Positions 12,304 through 26,000 of a stretch of 64,000 bases of DNA are shown here, piece after piece. Source of the DNA: Rotaria sordida. Lineage: Eukaryota; Rotifera; Eurotatoria; Philodinida; Philodinidae. Made by a program: the position numbers and the translations under genes. The number at the start of each line of letters is the position of its first letter. Position 1 is the stretch's first letter. The stretch spans positions 1 to 64,000 of the forward strand of contig CAJNOL010000731.1 of the NCBI GenBank assembly GCA_905250125.1. The letters run 5' to 3'. A model generated the notes under the pieces. The model had not been told where the DNA came from, did not search any database, and was given only the letters and a program-made list of their open reading frames with translations.

Positions 12304-12968
12304 TTTTGTAAATCCATCTAGGTTTTTGTGAGACACGATAACATCAAATGTCTTATTTGATTCGAATCAGCCTGTTTTGAACTACAATAGTATCCATTTA
12401 GTTTTTTTTATATTTTGTTTTATTACTGAGAAAATTGAACATTTTCTAGTTCTGGTAGTAAAAGGGTCAAGAATAGTGTTGTTTATTGTAGTTTTCATTA
12501 TCAAAACTAAGTCGAAAAACAAAATAAACAACATATTTATAATCAGCATGAAAATCTATACTGGACCACATACATTCTAACAAAATCAATTTTCCATAGA
12601 AAACCCACTTGTACTTCCTCTCTCTATTTTTTCTTCTGAAATTTTCCTGTAGACTCTCTGGAGTTGATTTACCATTTGAAACAGAGTTTGAGAGAATATA
12701 TGTGACCCAGCGTAGGTTTTCACGCTGATTCTGAATATGCTGTTTATTTTGTTTTTCGACTTAGTTTTGATAATAAAAACTACAATAACCAAGATTATTG
12801 TTGGTCTTTTTACTACCAAAACTAGAAAATGTTTAGTTTTATCAGTAATAAAACAAAATCTGAAAAAAACTAAATGGATACTATTGTAGCTCAAAATAGA
12901 CTGATTTAAATCAAATAGGACATGTAATCTTATCTTCTTTCCCAAAAAACTCGATAGATTTACAAAAC
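12304..12968. repeat. Foldback element with TTTTGTAAATCNATC ends
   Basis: Left arm about 12304-12580 and right arm about 12690-12968 are reverse complements with around 15-20% mismatch: ends read TTTTGTAAATCCATCTAGG and (complement) TTTTGTAAATCTATCGAGT. The open frames at 12377-12580 (+) and 12586-12981 (-) encode near-identical peptides (SIHLVFF, HFLVLVVK, VVFIIKTKSKNKIN) only because they read the two arms of one palindrome; I do not call them genes. A related end (GTAAACCTATCTAGTTTTTT) occurs at about 13608, suggesting another fragment of the family. Confidence 0.85.
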
Positions 12969-13783
12969 TCTTTCGAAACACATGCTATAAGTCTACATCT
13001 ATTGAAAGTGATCTTTTATATTATTTATTTTAAATCTAAGAAAAGAATCTTTTTCTGAGATTCCTGTATCTAAAGGAAGGAAGCATGTGACGATTCAGAA
13101 TCTTTTACAACTTGTTCTCTACTCATCGAGATCTATCTACCCTGAAAGTTTCATAACTTTTCGTCAAGATATTCTCGAGAATTCTTGAAAAGGGGAATCC
13201 ATTAAGGAAACTTGAAAGATTACTAAAACTGAAAAAAGTTGCGCAGATTTGTAAGGTGCCGGCAAAGCGAATTTCGAGTGAAAATTATTTTTTGCCTTTT
13301 TTTTACATAATTTGATAGAGTTTTGGCTGCTGATTACGAATATCTACTTTTTAACCTTAGTAAAAACTCCCTTCCAGTCGAAAAATACGAAATACTCGAG
13401 AGAAGTCGGTTTTCAAGAAAAATGCATCTTTTCACGAGATGTGTAAAATTTTCGACTTTGTTCTATATTTTTGGTGTTGAAGCTATTTTTTTCTGATTCA
13501 GCATGATAGACTGAGTCTAGAAAAGTTTTCAAATCGACTCTAGATCCAAAATTGTGTTGATGGTGGCGCATCGAATCTTGTCGAGTGCATCACTTATAGG
13601 TGAATTTTGTAAACCTATCTAGTTTTTTCTACGTAAGTGATAGAGGCGAATATTTTATCTCATTCGATGCATCATAACACCAATTACAAAGTTACGCATC
13701 GCTTTTTTTGTTTTTGTTTCTTGTGTCGAAATAAGTCGCATAGCAAATCGAGTCGATTTTCTTGGGGGTGGTTTACAAGAAAA
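12969..13783. other. Intergenic sequence up to the assembly gap
   Basis: Contains a possible stray end of the 12304-12968 foldback family at about 13600-13640. No coding region of my own reading. The sequence next to the gap may be an unrelated piece joined by scaffolding, since the GPCR beyond the gap does not continue here. Confidence 0.4.
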
Positions 13784-13883
13784 NNNNNNNNNNNNNNNNN
13801 NNNNNNNNNNNNNNNNNNNNNNNNNNNNNNNNNNNNNNNNNNNNNNNNNNNNNNNNNNNNNNNNNNNNNNNNNNNNNNNNNNN
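13784..13883. other. Assembly gap (100 N)
   Basis: Exactly 100 N, the conventional size for a gap of unknown length. It truncates the GPCR read on the minus strand; real distance across it is unknown. Confidence 0.99.
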
Positions 13884-14184
13884 TGTATAACCAATAACAA
13901 TAAAGAGATGAACTACCTGCTAATGGTATAATAGTACATGATGCTAAAAGACCAATACTCGAAATAAACATTATAAATATATTAGGTGGAGTACGAAGAA
14001 ATTTATATCGAATAAAACTATAAGAAAGTGCACCATTTAAAATAATACCAATAAATCCAGCAAGACATAAAAATATTCCAATTATTCGTACTGTATTACA
14101 ATTAATAGGTGTTGGACGACTCCAAAATAATGGATTATCTGGAGATAAATTTTCATCAACTACTAATGAATTATTATAAAACAT
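13884..14184 (-). CDS. Opsin-like class A GPCR, N-terminal part (cut by gap)
   Basis: About 100 residues from MFYNNSLVVDENLSP. A short extracellular N-terminus with Asn-linked glycosylation site NNS is followed by TM1 (IIGIFLCLAGFIGIILNGALSY, containing the conserved Asn as LNG), the intracellular loop FIRYKFLRTPPN and TM2 (IFIMFISSIGLLASCTIIPL). The LRTPxN loop is typical of opsins and close relatives; the retinal-binding Lys in TM7 lies beyond the gap, so an opsin identity is not proven. A splice acceptor (TTTGTTTTTAG) sits just upstream of the start at about 14208, implying a 5'-UTR intron or another start further up. Confidence 0.7.
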
Positions 14185-14217
14185 CTTATATGATACTGCT
14201 TCACAAACTAAAAACAA

Positions 14218-17200
14218 ATGAAAAATAACATTGAGAAATTCTTCTGTTTTTTATTTTCTTTGCGTGAATAACAACGATAAAATATTCTCTATCAATCATT
14301 GATAAAAGACAGTTATTCTACTTTAATGACTTCTATCTTCTATACACAATATATTTAATCTAACTAATATCAATAAAGATGATCAATGGATTTTACTCAT
14401 GAGACGTTAAATAATTACCACAATCATAAGGTAAAGAAGAAATGACCCATTGTGGCTCTTTGTATGATATTTACCTTTCATCTCGCATGATACTTTGAAA
14501 TAGAGGTGAAATTCTCTTGAGAATATACTATACCTAAATTTTATACGCATCAATACTACAATATCGAATTTAAAAAAATGAATACTGAACAAGTTTCTTA
14601 TTTCAAGATGACTACGATTATAGAAATATAATGTTGATTTAACTTAAAGATCATGATATGTCCTATAGATGAAATCTAAAGTCTGCTTTCATACACTGGC
14701 AAATAAACAAACAGGACAAATCGTGTTGAAACACCATGAAGCTGACTGTTAAAACAATTGAGTATGTCTCCAAAAACCTATTTTCTTATACTTAAAGATG
14801 GTTAACTATTTGAAACATTTTCACCGGTTAAACAGGTGAAATTTTGACGTCAATTATCGCTTGAATGAGCGTTTGTTTCACATACAAGCAGTTTTAACAG
14901 TTTGAATGTTTTCAATATTAAGGGTGTTCTTCAAAAAAGTTTTTTTTTCGACCATCTAATCTTGATGAAATCTTCCGAGAAGGTGTATTTCGAGTTAGGC
15001 ACTTTACAGTAAAAGTTTTCGCTGGATACATTGAGTTTATAAAGAGTTAGCCTAAGGTTATAGGTCACCATATTGGTATACAGGCGTCCCAAAATTCTCT
15101 GCCATTCCAAATACTAGAAAGTTTGGACTAGTTGTAAAATGCAGCGAAGACGTAGTGTTGCAACTTACGAAGATCCGATTTTTCCATTTTTTTTTCTACA
15201 TTATTGTTCTTGAAAGATCCTCTAATAAAATACACAAAAATCAAGTGATGTGGGTCAAGAAAGGTTAGTTTTTAGTAAACATTGAAGGATGTGAATGGGG
15301 ATATGAGTCTTCAATTCTTTCACACTCACACCCAAGAAGTATCTCGCCCAATTGCAGGAAAATGGGGACAATTTGAATATACTAATCCTATAATTTTTTA
15401 TGGGCTACCTGTTGGCTCTCAAAGGTGAACACAAGTTACAAAGAGAAAACCTAATCATTTTTTTTCTCTCAATTTCTTTATTCTATGGCTTCAGTTAAGT
15501 TTTTTCAGTGAGAAAAAATTTTCTGAATAGTAAAGATTCTCATTACATATGCCACAGTCTTACATATCTCATTATTGTATATTTCTCGTGAGCGATTCTT
15601 GCTTCCTTCATGGCATCTGTATTAATAAGAACTAAATAATTTACTTATATTTATTTTCTAAAGTAACACGAGAAGCTTACACCTAGTCACAGATAATACA
15701 CGAATGTATGTACTCAAAATAAACGAATAATCATCAATCCTTAATTGATAAGATGTCAACTCGCAGAAACATATACATAATCATACTGATAGTGAACGTG
15801 TATATATGGGGTCTTTTCTTCAAGTTGCCGTATGTATTGAGTAGGATTAGGAAAAGAATGAGTATATTATTGGTACCATCTCTAAAACTATTGAATAAAT
15901 TAGAGATACTGTAACATATATTACCTCTAACAGAAAATTCCATCTAACGATTCAGTCCGAATAGAGAACGTCCTCATTATGTGATTAGTGAATCCAAACT
16001 TTACCTTGACGATGTCCTCTTTTTTCTATCTTTTTCTTTTATTTAATTGTTATTCTTGTCATAAATTGTATTGGTATATTGCTTGGCACTATTTCGAATT
16101 TCTGCGTGGTTTCAATTTAACTTATTCGAAGCATATGCAAAAATAGGAAGAGAAAAAACAATCGCAAACTAATATGATCAAAGTAGGGCTTTCTTGCAGA
16201 TGATCATCTTGTGCTCCACGGGTATTTTGAATCGAAAGTAGATTTATATTTGTATATCTAATCCTATAACTCTCTGAGTTTATTGTTGATAGAACCTTTC
16301 AGATATAATTTCTTTATGATGTTGCTTTTAAAAAGCATAATGAATTCGCAAGTGAGTACAGTTACGCTGCAGCGTCAGTTGTTATTATTCTTTTTACATG
16401 AAACAACTGACTAGCTCGAAAACAACTGTTTTGCATGTACTACTACAACATTGATAATAGCAATTTTTGATCCATTAGCAAGAAAAAAAATATTTCTAAC
16501 ATGTTCTTTCTTTTCAATCCGAAAACCTATCTTTATCTTATCTTTTTTGCTTCGAACCAAAATGTGAACAACATTGTTCGCCTTGCTCCTCCTCTACCAC
16601 TAATCGTTTCATTTCTTCTTTATTTGCAACAATAATAACAACAAATACAACAGCTGCAACAACAAAGTGAGCTTCAATGTTTATGATTACTTTTCTGAAG
16701 GGGAGTCTATTTTAATGTACATCTTTTTTCTATTTTAGATAATAATCGTTGGAATGACATTGATTGTGGTCAAATCGATCGTGTAGCTAATGATCGTTCC
16801 GGTCGTAGTAATGTTCGGGTGATTGAGTGCAAAGATAAACAACACTAATGATACGGTGTGGATATGGATTACGGGCAGAGCAACACTCACACCTATAGTT
16901 TGAAGTCAAACTTACTGGCAATAACGATTTATTTCCATCGTTTTTTTTTTTATTTAGTAAATATTTTATGATATAAATAAAACCATCGAATGTTATCCTC
17001 CTGTCACCTAAAGTATTTTCATTTATATATGCGCTAAAGACAATATCGATTAACACTTACAATCTTTGTCAGCATCATAGAGCGACTGATTTATTTCCTT
17101 TTCTGATAACTATATACAACAAATTTATTTTACTGTTGTTTTCAAAATAAAGAAAGACTTTAAGATTAATTAAACTCTATGATATTCTGCACACACTACT

Positions 17201-18552
17201 TTGTTTCCATGTAATTGGTTGATAGATATTGCCAGAGATTTTCAGATCTTCTCTTTGAGTCAGAACCAGATTTTGCGAGTTAGTTGAAAAATCAGGCATG
17301 TGTAAATGAAGAAAGTTATAAAATTACATCTGTATCAGAATTTTTCATGATTAGTAAAAGAAGAAATTTTGTAATTATTTAGTCTCGACTATAAGGAAAG
17401 TCGATTGTTTTGGGAATCGGAATACGTAAGTAAAGTTAGCATCATATTCGAGGGTATGAGTGTGTAGGTCGGTTCTCTCTCCATTTACATCCTCCTTCTT
17501 CACTCATTTTGACCGAATTTCAATGAAAAATATTAAAAAGATTATTCAACTGAGATATTTTCATGTTCACACATTTACTACTTTTGTTTAACATGTGTTT
17601 CTTTTCTTACTCTTCCATACGTAATTACATTAATATTGGAAATTTAGACGAATTAATACGAATACTGTTGATATATCTTGGAATATATTCTACATTACTT
17701 CAGTTGAAATGGCCATTTTTATCATTAAATTTTAGAAAAGAATTCTTTTTCGTTTTTATATTTGTTCTTTCTAATGTATTGATGCTACTTTTTTTTATTT
17801 ACAAATTTCGTTAATCGACTTCTGGTTTCGAATATAGCGAAATAATCATACTTGAACCATTGATGCCAGACAACGATTTGAGAGTTCTTATTTACTTCTA
17901 CATACTATCAGAATGAACTGAAAGGTTTAATTTATTTAAATAACAGTTTTAATTCAAAAAATCATCCAAATAAAAGCACTTGCTACAATAATTAGATGTC
18001 ATCGCTTCAAGATATGGCTGCATTGAACATCATACCCTTACATAGTCTCTCCTAAGCAAAGAATGTCAGTTAAATCTATAATGAAAATATAGTACAATGT
18101 ATTCCAAAAGCTTCTGAGTATATCTTTACTATCCAATTCAATTTTACGAATTAAGCTTCGCTTTAGATAATAGGTCCATATACCGAGTGTTTATTTATAA
18201 GAACAAATTTCAAAAGCATCCTTCAAAGCTATCATCTCTAACTGAAATATAAAAATTTAACCGTTTTTCTATATGTAGAAAAATTGTTATACAACGATTC
18301 ATTTTCAATTACTCTGATTTTTTGAATCATTCTGGTCTCTAAATTGTTATAGGTATTTAATAGTCGTCTTATAAGCATTTTTTTTAAATATAGCCATAAA
18401 AAGAAATGCAATTATATTAAGTCTAGTGACGACGAAACTTATCAGATAGGTTCATCTCTTCTAAGTCAGTGATCATCAAACTTATCAATCAGTCAGAAGT
18501 AAACTGTCTTTGAGTAATGTGTTGATGCCCTATGTTGCTAGAAAATCACTTC
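14218..18552. other. Gene-poor AT-rich region
   Basis: No confident gene. A possible exon lies at about 16739-16848 (+): after an acceptor TTCTATTTTAG comes an open stretch reading WNDIDCGQIDRVANDRSGRS and ending in TAA, but no upstream exon joins in phase. CAA-rich low-complexity DNA precedes it at 16625-16665. A small hairpin with telomere-like arms is at 15287-15333. Confidence 0.4.
15287..15333. repeat. Small hairpin with GT-rich telomere-like arms
   Basis: GGATGTGAATGGGGATATGAG faces CACACTCACACCC about 12 nt later. One of several such hairpins in the window (see 34103, 47727, 52079, 60064). Confidence 0.45.
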
Positions 18553-18714
18553 TTTGTAGTAGTTCTTTCTTTTCGATAAAACCAGATAAAAAAAGCTTTG
18601 GAGCATATCAAGATTATTTTGTTGATCGATTGTTGCATCGTGGTGGTCAATCATTCGATCATCAAAAACAAATGACCCAACAATTAGTTTGCTTGACAGG
18701 AAACACTACGCAGT
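18553..18714 (+). pseudogene. Possible isolated exon of an unknown gene
   Basis: An open stretch with bdelloid-like codon use reads SIKPDKKSFGAYQDYFVDRL and GQSFDHQKQMTQQLVCLTGN, preceded by an acceptor-like TTTGTAGTAG and followed by a perfect donor CA|GTAAGT at 18714. I found no in-frame ATG exon upstream and the sequence downstream (to 19190) decays into stops, so this is most likely a gene remnant. Function not recognised. Confidence 0.3.
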
Positions 18715-19315
18715 AAGTTTTGGTGAGTGTATTGTAACTTCGAAGCGGCATACGGATCATTTTGAGTCCAAGTACAGCAGCTATGTTTATTAACTGATGC
18801 AGAAAGTGATTGTGTGAACAACGTCCAAGAAAATAAAGCAATTTAAGAATAATTGTCTCATAATGTCTTTCTGCATATAGAAAAAGTGTTAGATGTTTAT
18901 ATTTCAGTTAGTGGTAATAGCTTTGAAAGATGCTTTGGAAGTTTGCTCGTATAAATAAAAACTCGATGCACAGGCCTACCAGTTGAAAAAATTCTAGTTG
19001 ATAAAGTTAAATCTAATAGTAAATATATACGAAAAAACTTTTGGCACACGGCGTATCTATCGGGCTATATATGAATTAAGCACCTGTAGCATTGTTATCG
19101 GATCGAAGACTCGAGTCAGAATCTTTTTTTTGTATTATGATATAGAGAATAAGTTTTGTAGCAACAAAAGAATATTTATTGAAATTTGATTACTATATCT
19201 TGAAAATGTACAAAAATATAAATCAATCAACCAAATAATGCGGGAATGATGGTTTAGCTTTTGATAATTAATGGAATAAAAACGGTTTGACAAAAATTTC
19301 AAAAAAATCTTAGGT

Positions 19316-22300
19316 CTATATAAACCACATATCATTGGCGATTTTTTCATCCAGTACCATTACTTTTGTCTTAATATCATCAAGTGAGTAACTTTCAGGT
19401 TCTTCATTATTTTCATCAAGACTAAAAATATAAATGAAAATATTATTCACGATCACAAGTATTTGTGATTTAATACCTTTCTGTATCATGATCTTCGCCA
19501 GATTTGATTGCTCGTGATGCATACGCTGCTAAATGAGCATAATGAACAGGAGCTGGTATTGAGACTGATTTAGTACAACGCATATCAGTATGACAAAGCT
19601 AAAACAAATCTTATCCTTATCCTTAAAATTTTTTCAAACAATATAAACTTGCCCAATAGGTAAGTTGTTGAATATCATCACTACTAAATCCAATTTCATC
19701 ATAAAGAACATGATACAAAGCTGGTCGCGATGTACCCATTCTATAATAATCAATAATCAAGACTGTTTATAACAAACTAAACTTAAAAATACTTACATTG
19801 CCGCCTGTGAGCATAAGTAGAAATCAAATTGAGTTGGATGAATTATATTCTGATCGATAACAGTACCTGCTTGGACATTCATTGTTTGATTATTATCATA
19901 TAGAAAGAAACGTGTGTTATGACGTTTTTTCACAACAATAAATGCTAATTTTGGTAAAGGTTTGTCACGATAAACGACTAATATAAAGAAAAATAAATTA
20001 TTTTTATTATTATGTTTGAATACTTACTACAACATGCATGTTTAATTTTTATAACTTCATTATCGAGTACTTTCTGGTACTGTCCTTCATCAACACCATC
20101 TCGATAGAAAACAATTTTATTTGGAAGACGATCGCCACATGAGTCTGCAAATACTTGAAGCAAATCAATTACCATTTTGTCTAACTCTTTTATAATTTCC
20201 AATGAACAACGACCCTTTTTTGGATATTCTACAATGAAGAATGAATCATGATGAAAATAAAATAATAAACAACATACGTTCACAAAGTCGAGCAGCATAT
20301 AGACTGTTTGTCAAATCTCGCGAACCAACAACAGCTGCTATTGATGGACGATCACTTGAACAAGTTGAGTGAGTTACCTAAATGAAAAAGATTAAAAATT
20401 CATTGATTAGCTGCAATTTCTTTTTTTCTTGTCTATAACTTACATCAGCTCCAAAGAACATAAAAAGATCTTCTCTTGAAGAATGACTAAGAGCTGATTT
20501 AATATTGACGACACCATTGATACCACCTAATTTTCCATTAATTTTTTGACTTAAATTTTCAACATCTAAAAATATTTAATATTCCTTTTCTTAAATACTT
20601 GAGAGAACATGCATAACGATTCTTTCACTATGAAACTCAAATCTAGCCCTTTTTTAAAATCTGCTACTACTGGCAAATATCAATGTTTTTATGTGTGCAC
20701 TTACACATTTCAAGTTTATTCATGTTTCGTTCCAAAGCTTGAAAATTAACACATTGAGTCATCAAACCAATCCTTGTATTAGCATACTTTTTAACACAAT
20801 TATAGACATTATCTGAATTACGACTGTTAATAATAACAATAGCCAATTGCCAACGTTGTCTGCTAGCATCGAGTAACGTATTGTTAATTTCATTTTCAAA
20901 TGAATTTTTTATTGTCAATGATGGTTCGATATTAATTACGAAACCATTGCGTCTAAGTAGCTAGAAGAAAAGAATTCAAATTAATAGTAAAAAATAAGTT
21001 AGACAAAAATTTTACATCTGGTAGTTGATTTTGGAATTCATAAAGCATATTCTCAATAGATCTATTAGATTTATCACCAAAATAAATCATTCCCCACGAA
21101 TTGATTTCGGATGTTGTATAAAACCAATTTCGAATTCGCCATTTGCCACAATTAACAGATTCAATGACTTCACCTCGACCACGACGACGATATATGATTG
21201 CTGGAGGTGAGAGTACACGTGCTAAATATAAACCGATAAAATTGTAGAAAACTGAAACAAAGAAGGATAAATTACCTTTAATTTCAAGCATTTCTTTGTC
21301 TTCAACACGAATATTAAGTTCTTTGAGATAAGGATCTCTATCGAATTGATTGTTACGTACAATTTTCATAATTTCATCGTAACGTTGTCCTGGTTTGATG
21401 ATCGTATTTCTAGAAACAAGACCTCGCTGTTGTTTATCCAATGGTTTTAACGAACGTTGCCATTCGACTATCTGAAATACAATGAAAATCACGTAATCAT
21501 TATTGATTTAATGTCATCAACTTACATTGACAACTTCCATAGGTAACCAATTTGGTTTATTTTGAGCTCCTTTCATCGCATTAATACACGGTAAGTGTGG
21601 ATACATAAGTTTTCTGTATTTTTCAGCAAAATAATTTGCAACACTGATCTCTTTGACGTTAGCAGTACTTGCTGCTTGTTCATTATCTTCACCGCGAGGA
21701 AACATAAGTTGATTAGCAGGACGACCAAAACCATGGAATCGATAGAAAATTCTCCGACCGGTATGCATTGTTTCAACTAATTAGTAAAAATAAAATTCTT
21801 GAAGAAACAAGTTTAAATCAACTTACTGGATAAATTGCGAATAATTTTTTCAAAGGGTTTTAAATCTTCTTCACGCAAATCAGACGTGATATCTTTTCGT
21901 AAATATTTGCAAGCAAATTCAACAAAACGCAACGGCATATAAAAGCATGTAAATGTCAAATTGACATTGATTGTTGGTCCACCTTGTGTGAGAAATAAAG
22001 CTTGATAAAAACCTTTTGCCATACCACGACCATCGCCTATAAAAATTCAATGAACATGAAGAAGAATGATTGCAAGAAACAAAACTAACCAAGATCATCA
22101 AGTTGTCGACGTCGGTCATAGTACTGATTTCGAATAGCGATTAAATCATTTCGAGCACGTTGTGTGAAAAGTGTTTCAATAATTCGGACTGTTTCACGTG
22201 GTCGATTATTTATTTTCTTTTCAATAAAATCATAAATATTTCGAATTCTATCTTGTCGAACAAGAACTAATTTTTTCAATTGAAAAATTTTTTTTTCGCC

Positions 22301-23062
22301 ATCTTTTTCTAATTCAATCTGAATAGGCAATGCTAAATCAGGCAATATTTCTCGAGTATATAGTGTTTTCCCTTCGTCATACCTAAAAAACGAACAGTAT
22401 TAAAGAGTCCAAATTTTTTTCAAATGATAAATAAGTTTACCAAATTGTAGGAAAATTGTTTCTTCGTCTAAAAAAAGACTGTACTGCTTCCCAACGATCA
22501 TCTTTCCGTGGCAGACGCGCTTTACCATCGCGACCAACCGTAACAATGTCGATATCGTATTGATAAATGACAGCATCATTGATGTTAACACGAAAATGAT
22601 TGGTATAAACAGATATTTTCTGACCTTTTGAGCCACCTTCATCAGGACGATGAACTGGGGTTAATACGGCTAAGTCAGGTACAGCTGAGCATAATTCTCG
22701 ACGGCGTATCACTTGACGAACACTTTGAGAACGAAAATCTTTTGCTGAGGTCGATGCCGCATTGATAGACAAATTTCTCATTGACTCGTTTAATGTCGGG
22801 AATGCACTCGAAGAACGTTCAGCTCCAGATGATGAAACCCATGTTGATTTTGGTACTACAGATGATTCAATTGGAGATGACACTGGAACATCCCGTGCTG
22901 GTCTTCTCGGTGTAGCAGCAGCTTCGACAATCGTATCATTATCATTGTCGGTTGTTGCCGGTTTTGATTCAGCCCGAGCTACAAAAAATAAATAATAAAG
23001 AAATAAATGATTAATGATTTCAAACTGTATAACGAACACTTTCGATTTTTGCTTTGTAACAT
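19316..23062 (-). CDS. AGO: Argonaute (AGO-clade) slicer protein, 15 exons
   Basis: Guide-RNA-binding endonuclease of RNA silencing. Exons on the minus strand: 23062-23038 (inferred first exon), 22978-22441, 22382-22090, 22036-21827, 21776-21526, 21471-21276, 21221-21016, 20960-20705, 20565-20444, 20377-20278, 20228-20028, 19977-19797, 19740-19653, 19598-19477, 19421-19316. They sum to 2895 nt, 964 aa. A disordered Ser/Thr-rich N-terminus (about 90 residues) precedes the N domain (VYTNHFRVN), then L1, PAZ (about YDEIMKIVRNNQFDRDPYL), MID (VYNCVKK, TQCV, QKINGKLGG, the residues that hold the guide 5' phosphate) and PIWI. The DEDH tetrad is present: GADVTH, LEIIKEL, FYRDGVDEGQ and VHYAHL. Introns are 50-60 nt except 139 nt between exons 8 and 9. 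The intron after 19653 uses a GC donor (GCAAGT). AGO rather than PIWI clade by the GTSRP and YRDGV contexts. The C-terminus is extended by an acidic tail (DENNEEPES). Confidence 0.95.
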
Positions 23063-26000
23063 TTATGATTCTTTTGCGGATTAATGCCTGTAAAGAATTA
23101 AAGTTATTCAATATCAATATTAAAACAAAATGAATATATAAAAGATCTCAGAAAAAAATATCTAGCTTACCTTCGTATAGAAAAATTAACTCTTATTTTT
23201 ATTTCAAACAATATGTAAATTATTACTAATCTATAAGCAATAAAACAATTATTGACAATAGTATTTGAAATCATATGATTATCAATTATTTTTATTAGAT
23301 AAGTAACATTTGATATAAACGAAAACCGTTTATTTTAGTGTTCAGACAATATAAAAAGAAGAATGTAATCACAGCATAAATCGAAGTCTCTCTCTATATA
23401 TAGAACAGTTACTGGGTATTTCAGTGGGAAAAAATCTATGGCGCTTGTAACAGAACAAAATGATTCATCGTACAACGAAGCATATAGAAGATCAAAATTA
23501 TTACAGCTACGAAAAAGAAAAAAAAATGCAAAAGCAAAGAACAACAACCAAAAAGAACACTGTTAAAAGTGACGTGGTATTTTATGTTCATTTTTTAAAT
23601 TAATATTTCCAACTTGGATTTTAATCTTAAAAAGGTTTCATATAACAATAATTGTTTTGTTTTTATTATTTCTTCATTTTTCTTACATTTACGTATCTTA
23701 ATAAAATCACTAGTATTTAAAAATGAACTTTCTATCAAGATATAATCATTGATCACAATCGTCACATTTGGCATACTAAGAATTTTTCAAAGATCTATTC
23801 TATGATTTTTAGATGCATTATTTTACTTTAACATGCTTGATATCAAAAGATCTTTACAATTAAAACCAACTCAATAATCACTAGTAAACAGAGATTTAAA
23901 TCATAGATGATAGTAAAGTACTTTTTTTATGTTATAAATCAACACTCTTTTTATTATAACAGATATATATTCTTTTACACAAAAGCACTTTTTATTTGAC
24001 CATGTTTTTGTATTTTGAATGACTCATAGCTCTTCTTCTGCTTGTTCGGCTGAATAAGACCGAGAGAAGAAAAAATACAACGAAATATTTTTTTTTTCTG
24101 TCTCCTTTACTTCTTACTCTCAGTCATATCAGGAGAAAAAAAAACAACCAAAGACTAACCACGTCTGTTTTCTTCATCATCATATTCTCATATGTTTTTC
24201 TTGCTACACTATTTTGACTAACATACTTCAAGAATTCATTATAGCAATACATATTGTTCATTGATTAAATCATACAATTTTCCTTTATTTGCTATAAGCT
24301 GTAGTATGTTTTTGAAAATACAAATAATTCGTCGTCTTTCATACGAACGTGATCATACTTAGCTAAAAGAAATTTTATATTTAATCATTTATTTTGTATG
24401 ATGATCCACATATTGATAATTTACAGAAACAGAATCTTTTATTCAACATTTGGAATATAATGTTAATAAATCATGTCGAGTTCATTTTATTCAAATAGAG
24501 GGTTAAAATAAATCAACCAAATTTTAAATCATCTTACACAATAAAGAAATGATCACATTAAGACAAAATAAAATAAATTTTGTTTGTTAATCAATTATTT
24601 TAAAAATTTGTACTGCGAAAATAATTGCCATTCATATATAATTATCTATGTTTCCTACTATTTTAAAATTGAATAACTTTATTAAATATGTTTTTAAAAG
24701 AACAAAAATATATATATTCATTTAAATAGGCAAAGTGTATATGAAGCAAGAAAATGATTTAAAAATTCGAATTGAACAAAAGGTTTTATTACAAGAAAGT
24801 GATGAAGCATTTATTAATTATGAAAAGCCAAATACTAAACTTTCTATTGAAGATATCGAATTGATCAATGCCAATTTTTTATTGTTCAATCTTCATTAAA
24901 AATTTCATATTCAAACAAAATTTTTATTTCACATATTTCTGATAGTTAGATTTTCTTCTTTCATGGAATATCCTACTTTATTGATTGAATTTGTTTTTTT
25001 GACAAAGTTTCTCAAATAAAATACACATCTGTGACAATACTTTTTTCCATGCATAGAGTTCTAATATTTGAATATCGTGTTGCAAATAAAAAAGCAATTA
25101 GCACAATGTCTGCAGGATTAAAATGTGAAACACGATGGAACTACTGGGATTGTGAAACAGAAAATTAATTAATATATGTTTCGGTTTATGAATTCCTACC
25201 TACTGTTGGTGCATGTCGATGATGAAAGGTATTAATTGCAATTTATTGCAGTCATTGTTAAAGAAATGTAAAGGACAACTATTATGCCAATCTTGCAGTG
25301 GATTTCGATTTCGTGATTATATATGGTACCATCTGTGACGGTGGAGAGGCGTTGCTAAGGTGTCTGTCATGTTTGTGGAGGAAGGTGGGTCCACGTTTCT
25401 ACCTCTGCACTTCGACACTCCTTCTAGTTCATTTTTTACAAACAAAATAACAACATTAAATCATAATTTAAGGATCTGACTAGATTTTTTTGTATATCAA
25501 TGATGCTTAATAGAATAAGTAACATGATAGTAACTTCTAAGAATTGCATATTCATGACTACACGGATAATTTCGATTTATTCACACGTGTATAATGTTCT
25601 CATACGATGTGAGTAGTTCAGATTTGAGAAGCGTTTGTATAACCGTATTCTAGAAGAATAAATACTAATTAATTCGCTAATAAAATATGGGTGTCATAAA
25701 TTGACATGTATAGCTTTAATTCTTATCGTTCTGAATATTGACATAGGCATACGAAACGATTGAGTTATAAATACATTAGTTGAATAGATATATAAATATG
25801 CATTATATATTGTTTTATTGATAAATGATGAATATGAGAGATTTATTCAAATGAAAGAAATTGAGAAGCAATAATATAGCATGGAATCATTTTAAAAATA
25901 TGTTGTTTATAATATTCTCAGAATAATTATTTCAAAACAAATAAATATGATAAAGCCAGCAGATGATGAGGACTACACAAGTACAAGTATAAAATATACG

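Noticed and set aside
12377..12981. Two similar proteins on opposite strands (12377-12580 plus, 12586-12981 minus)
   Set aside because: They are the same sequence read from the two arms of a foldback palindrome; composition is low-complexity and no family is recognised.
16739..16848. Exon-like stretch after a good splice acceptor
   Set aside because: No upstream exon joins it in phase and no homology is recognised; mentioned only within the intergenic entry.
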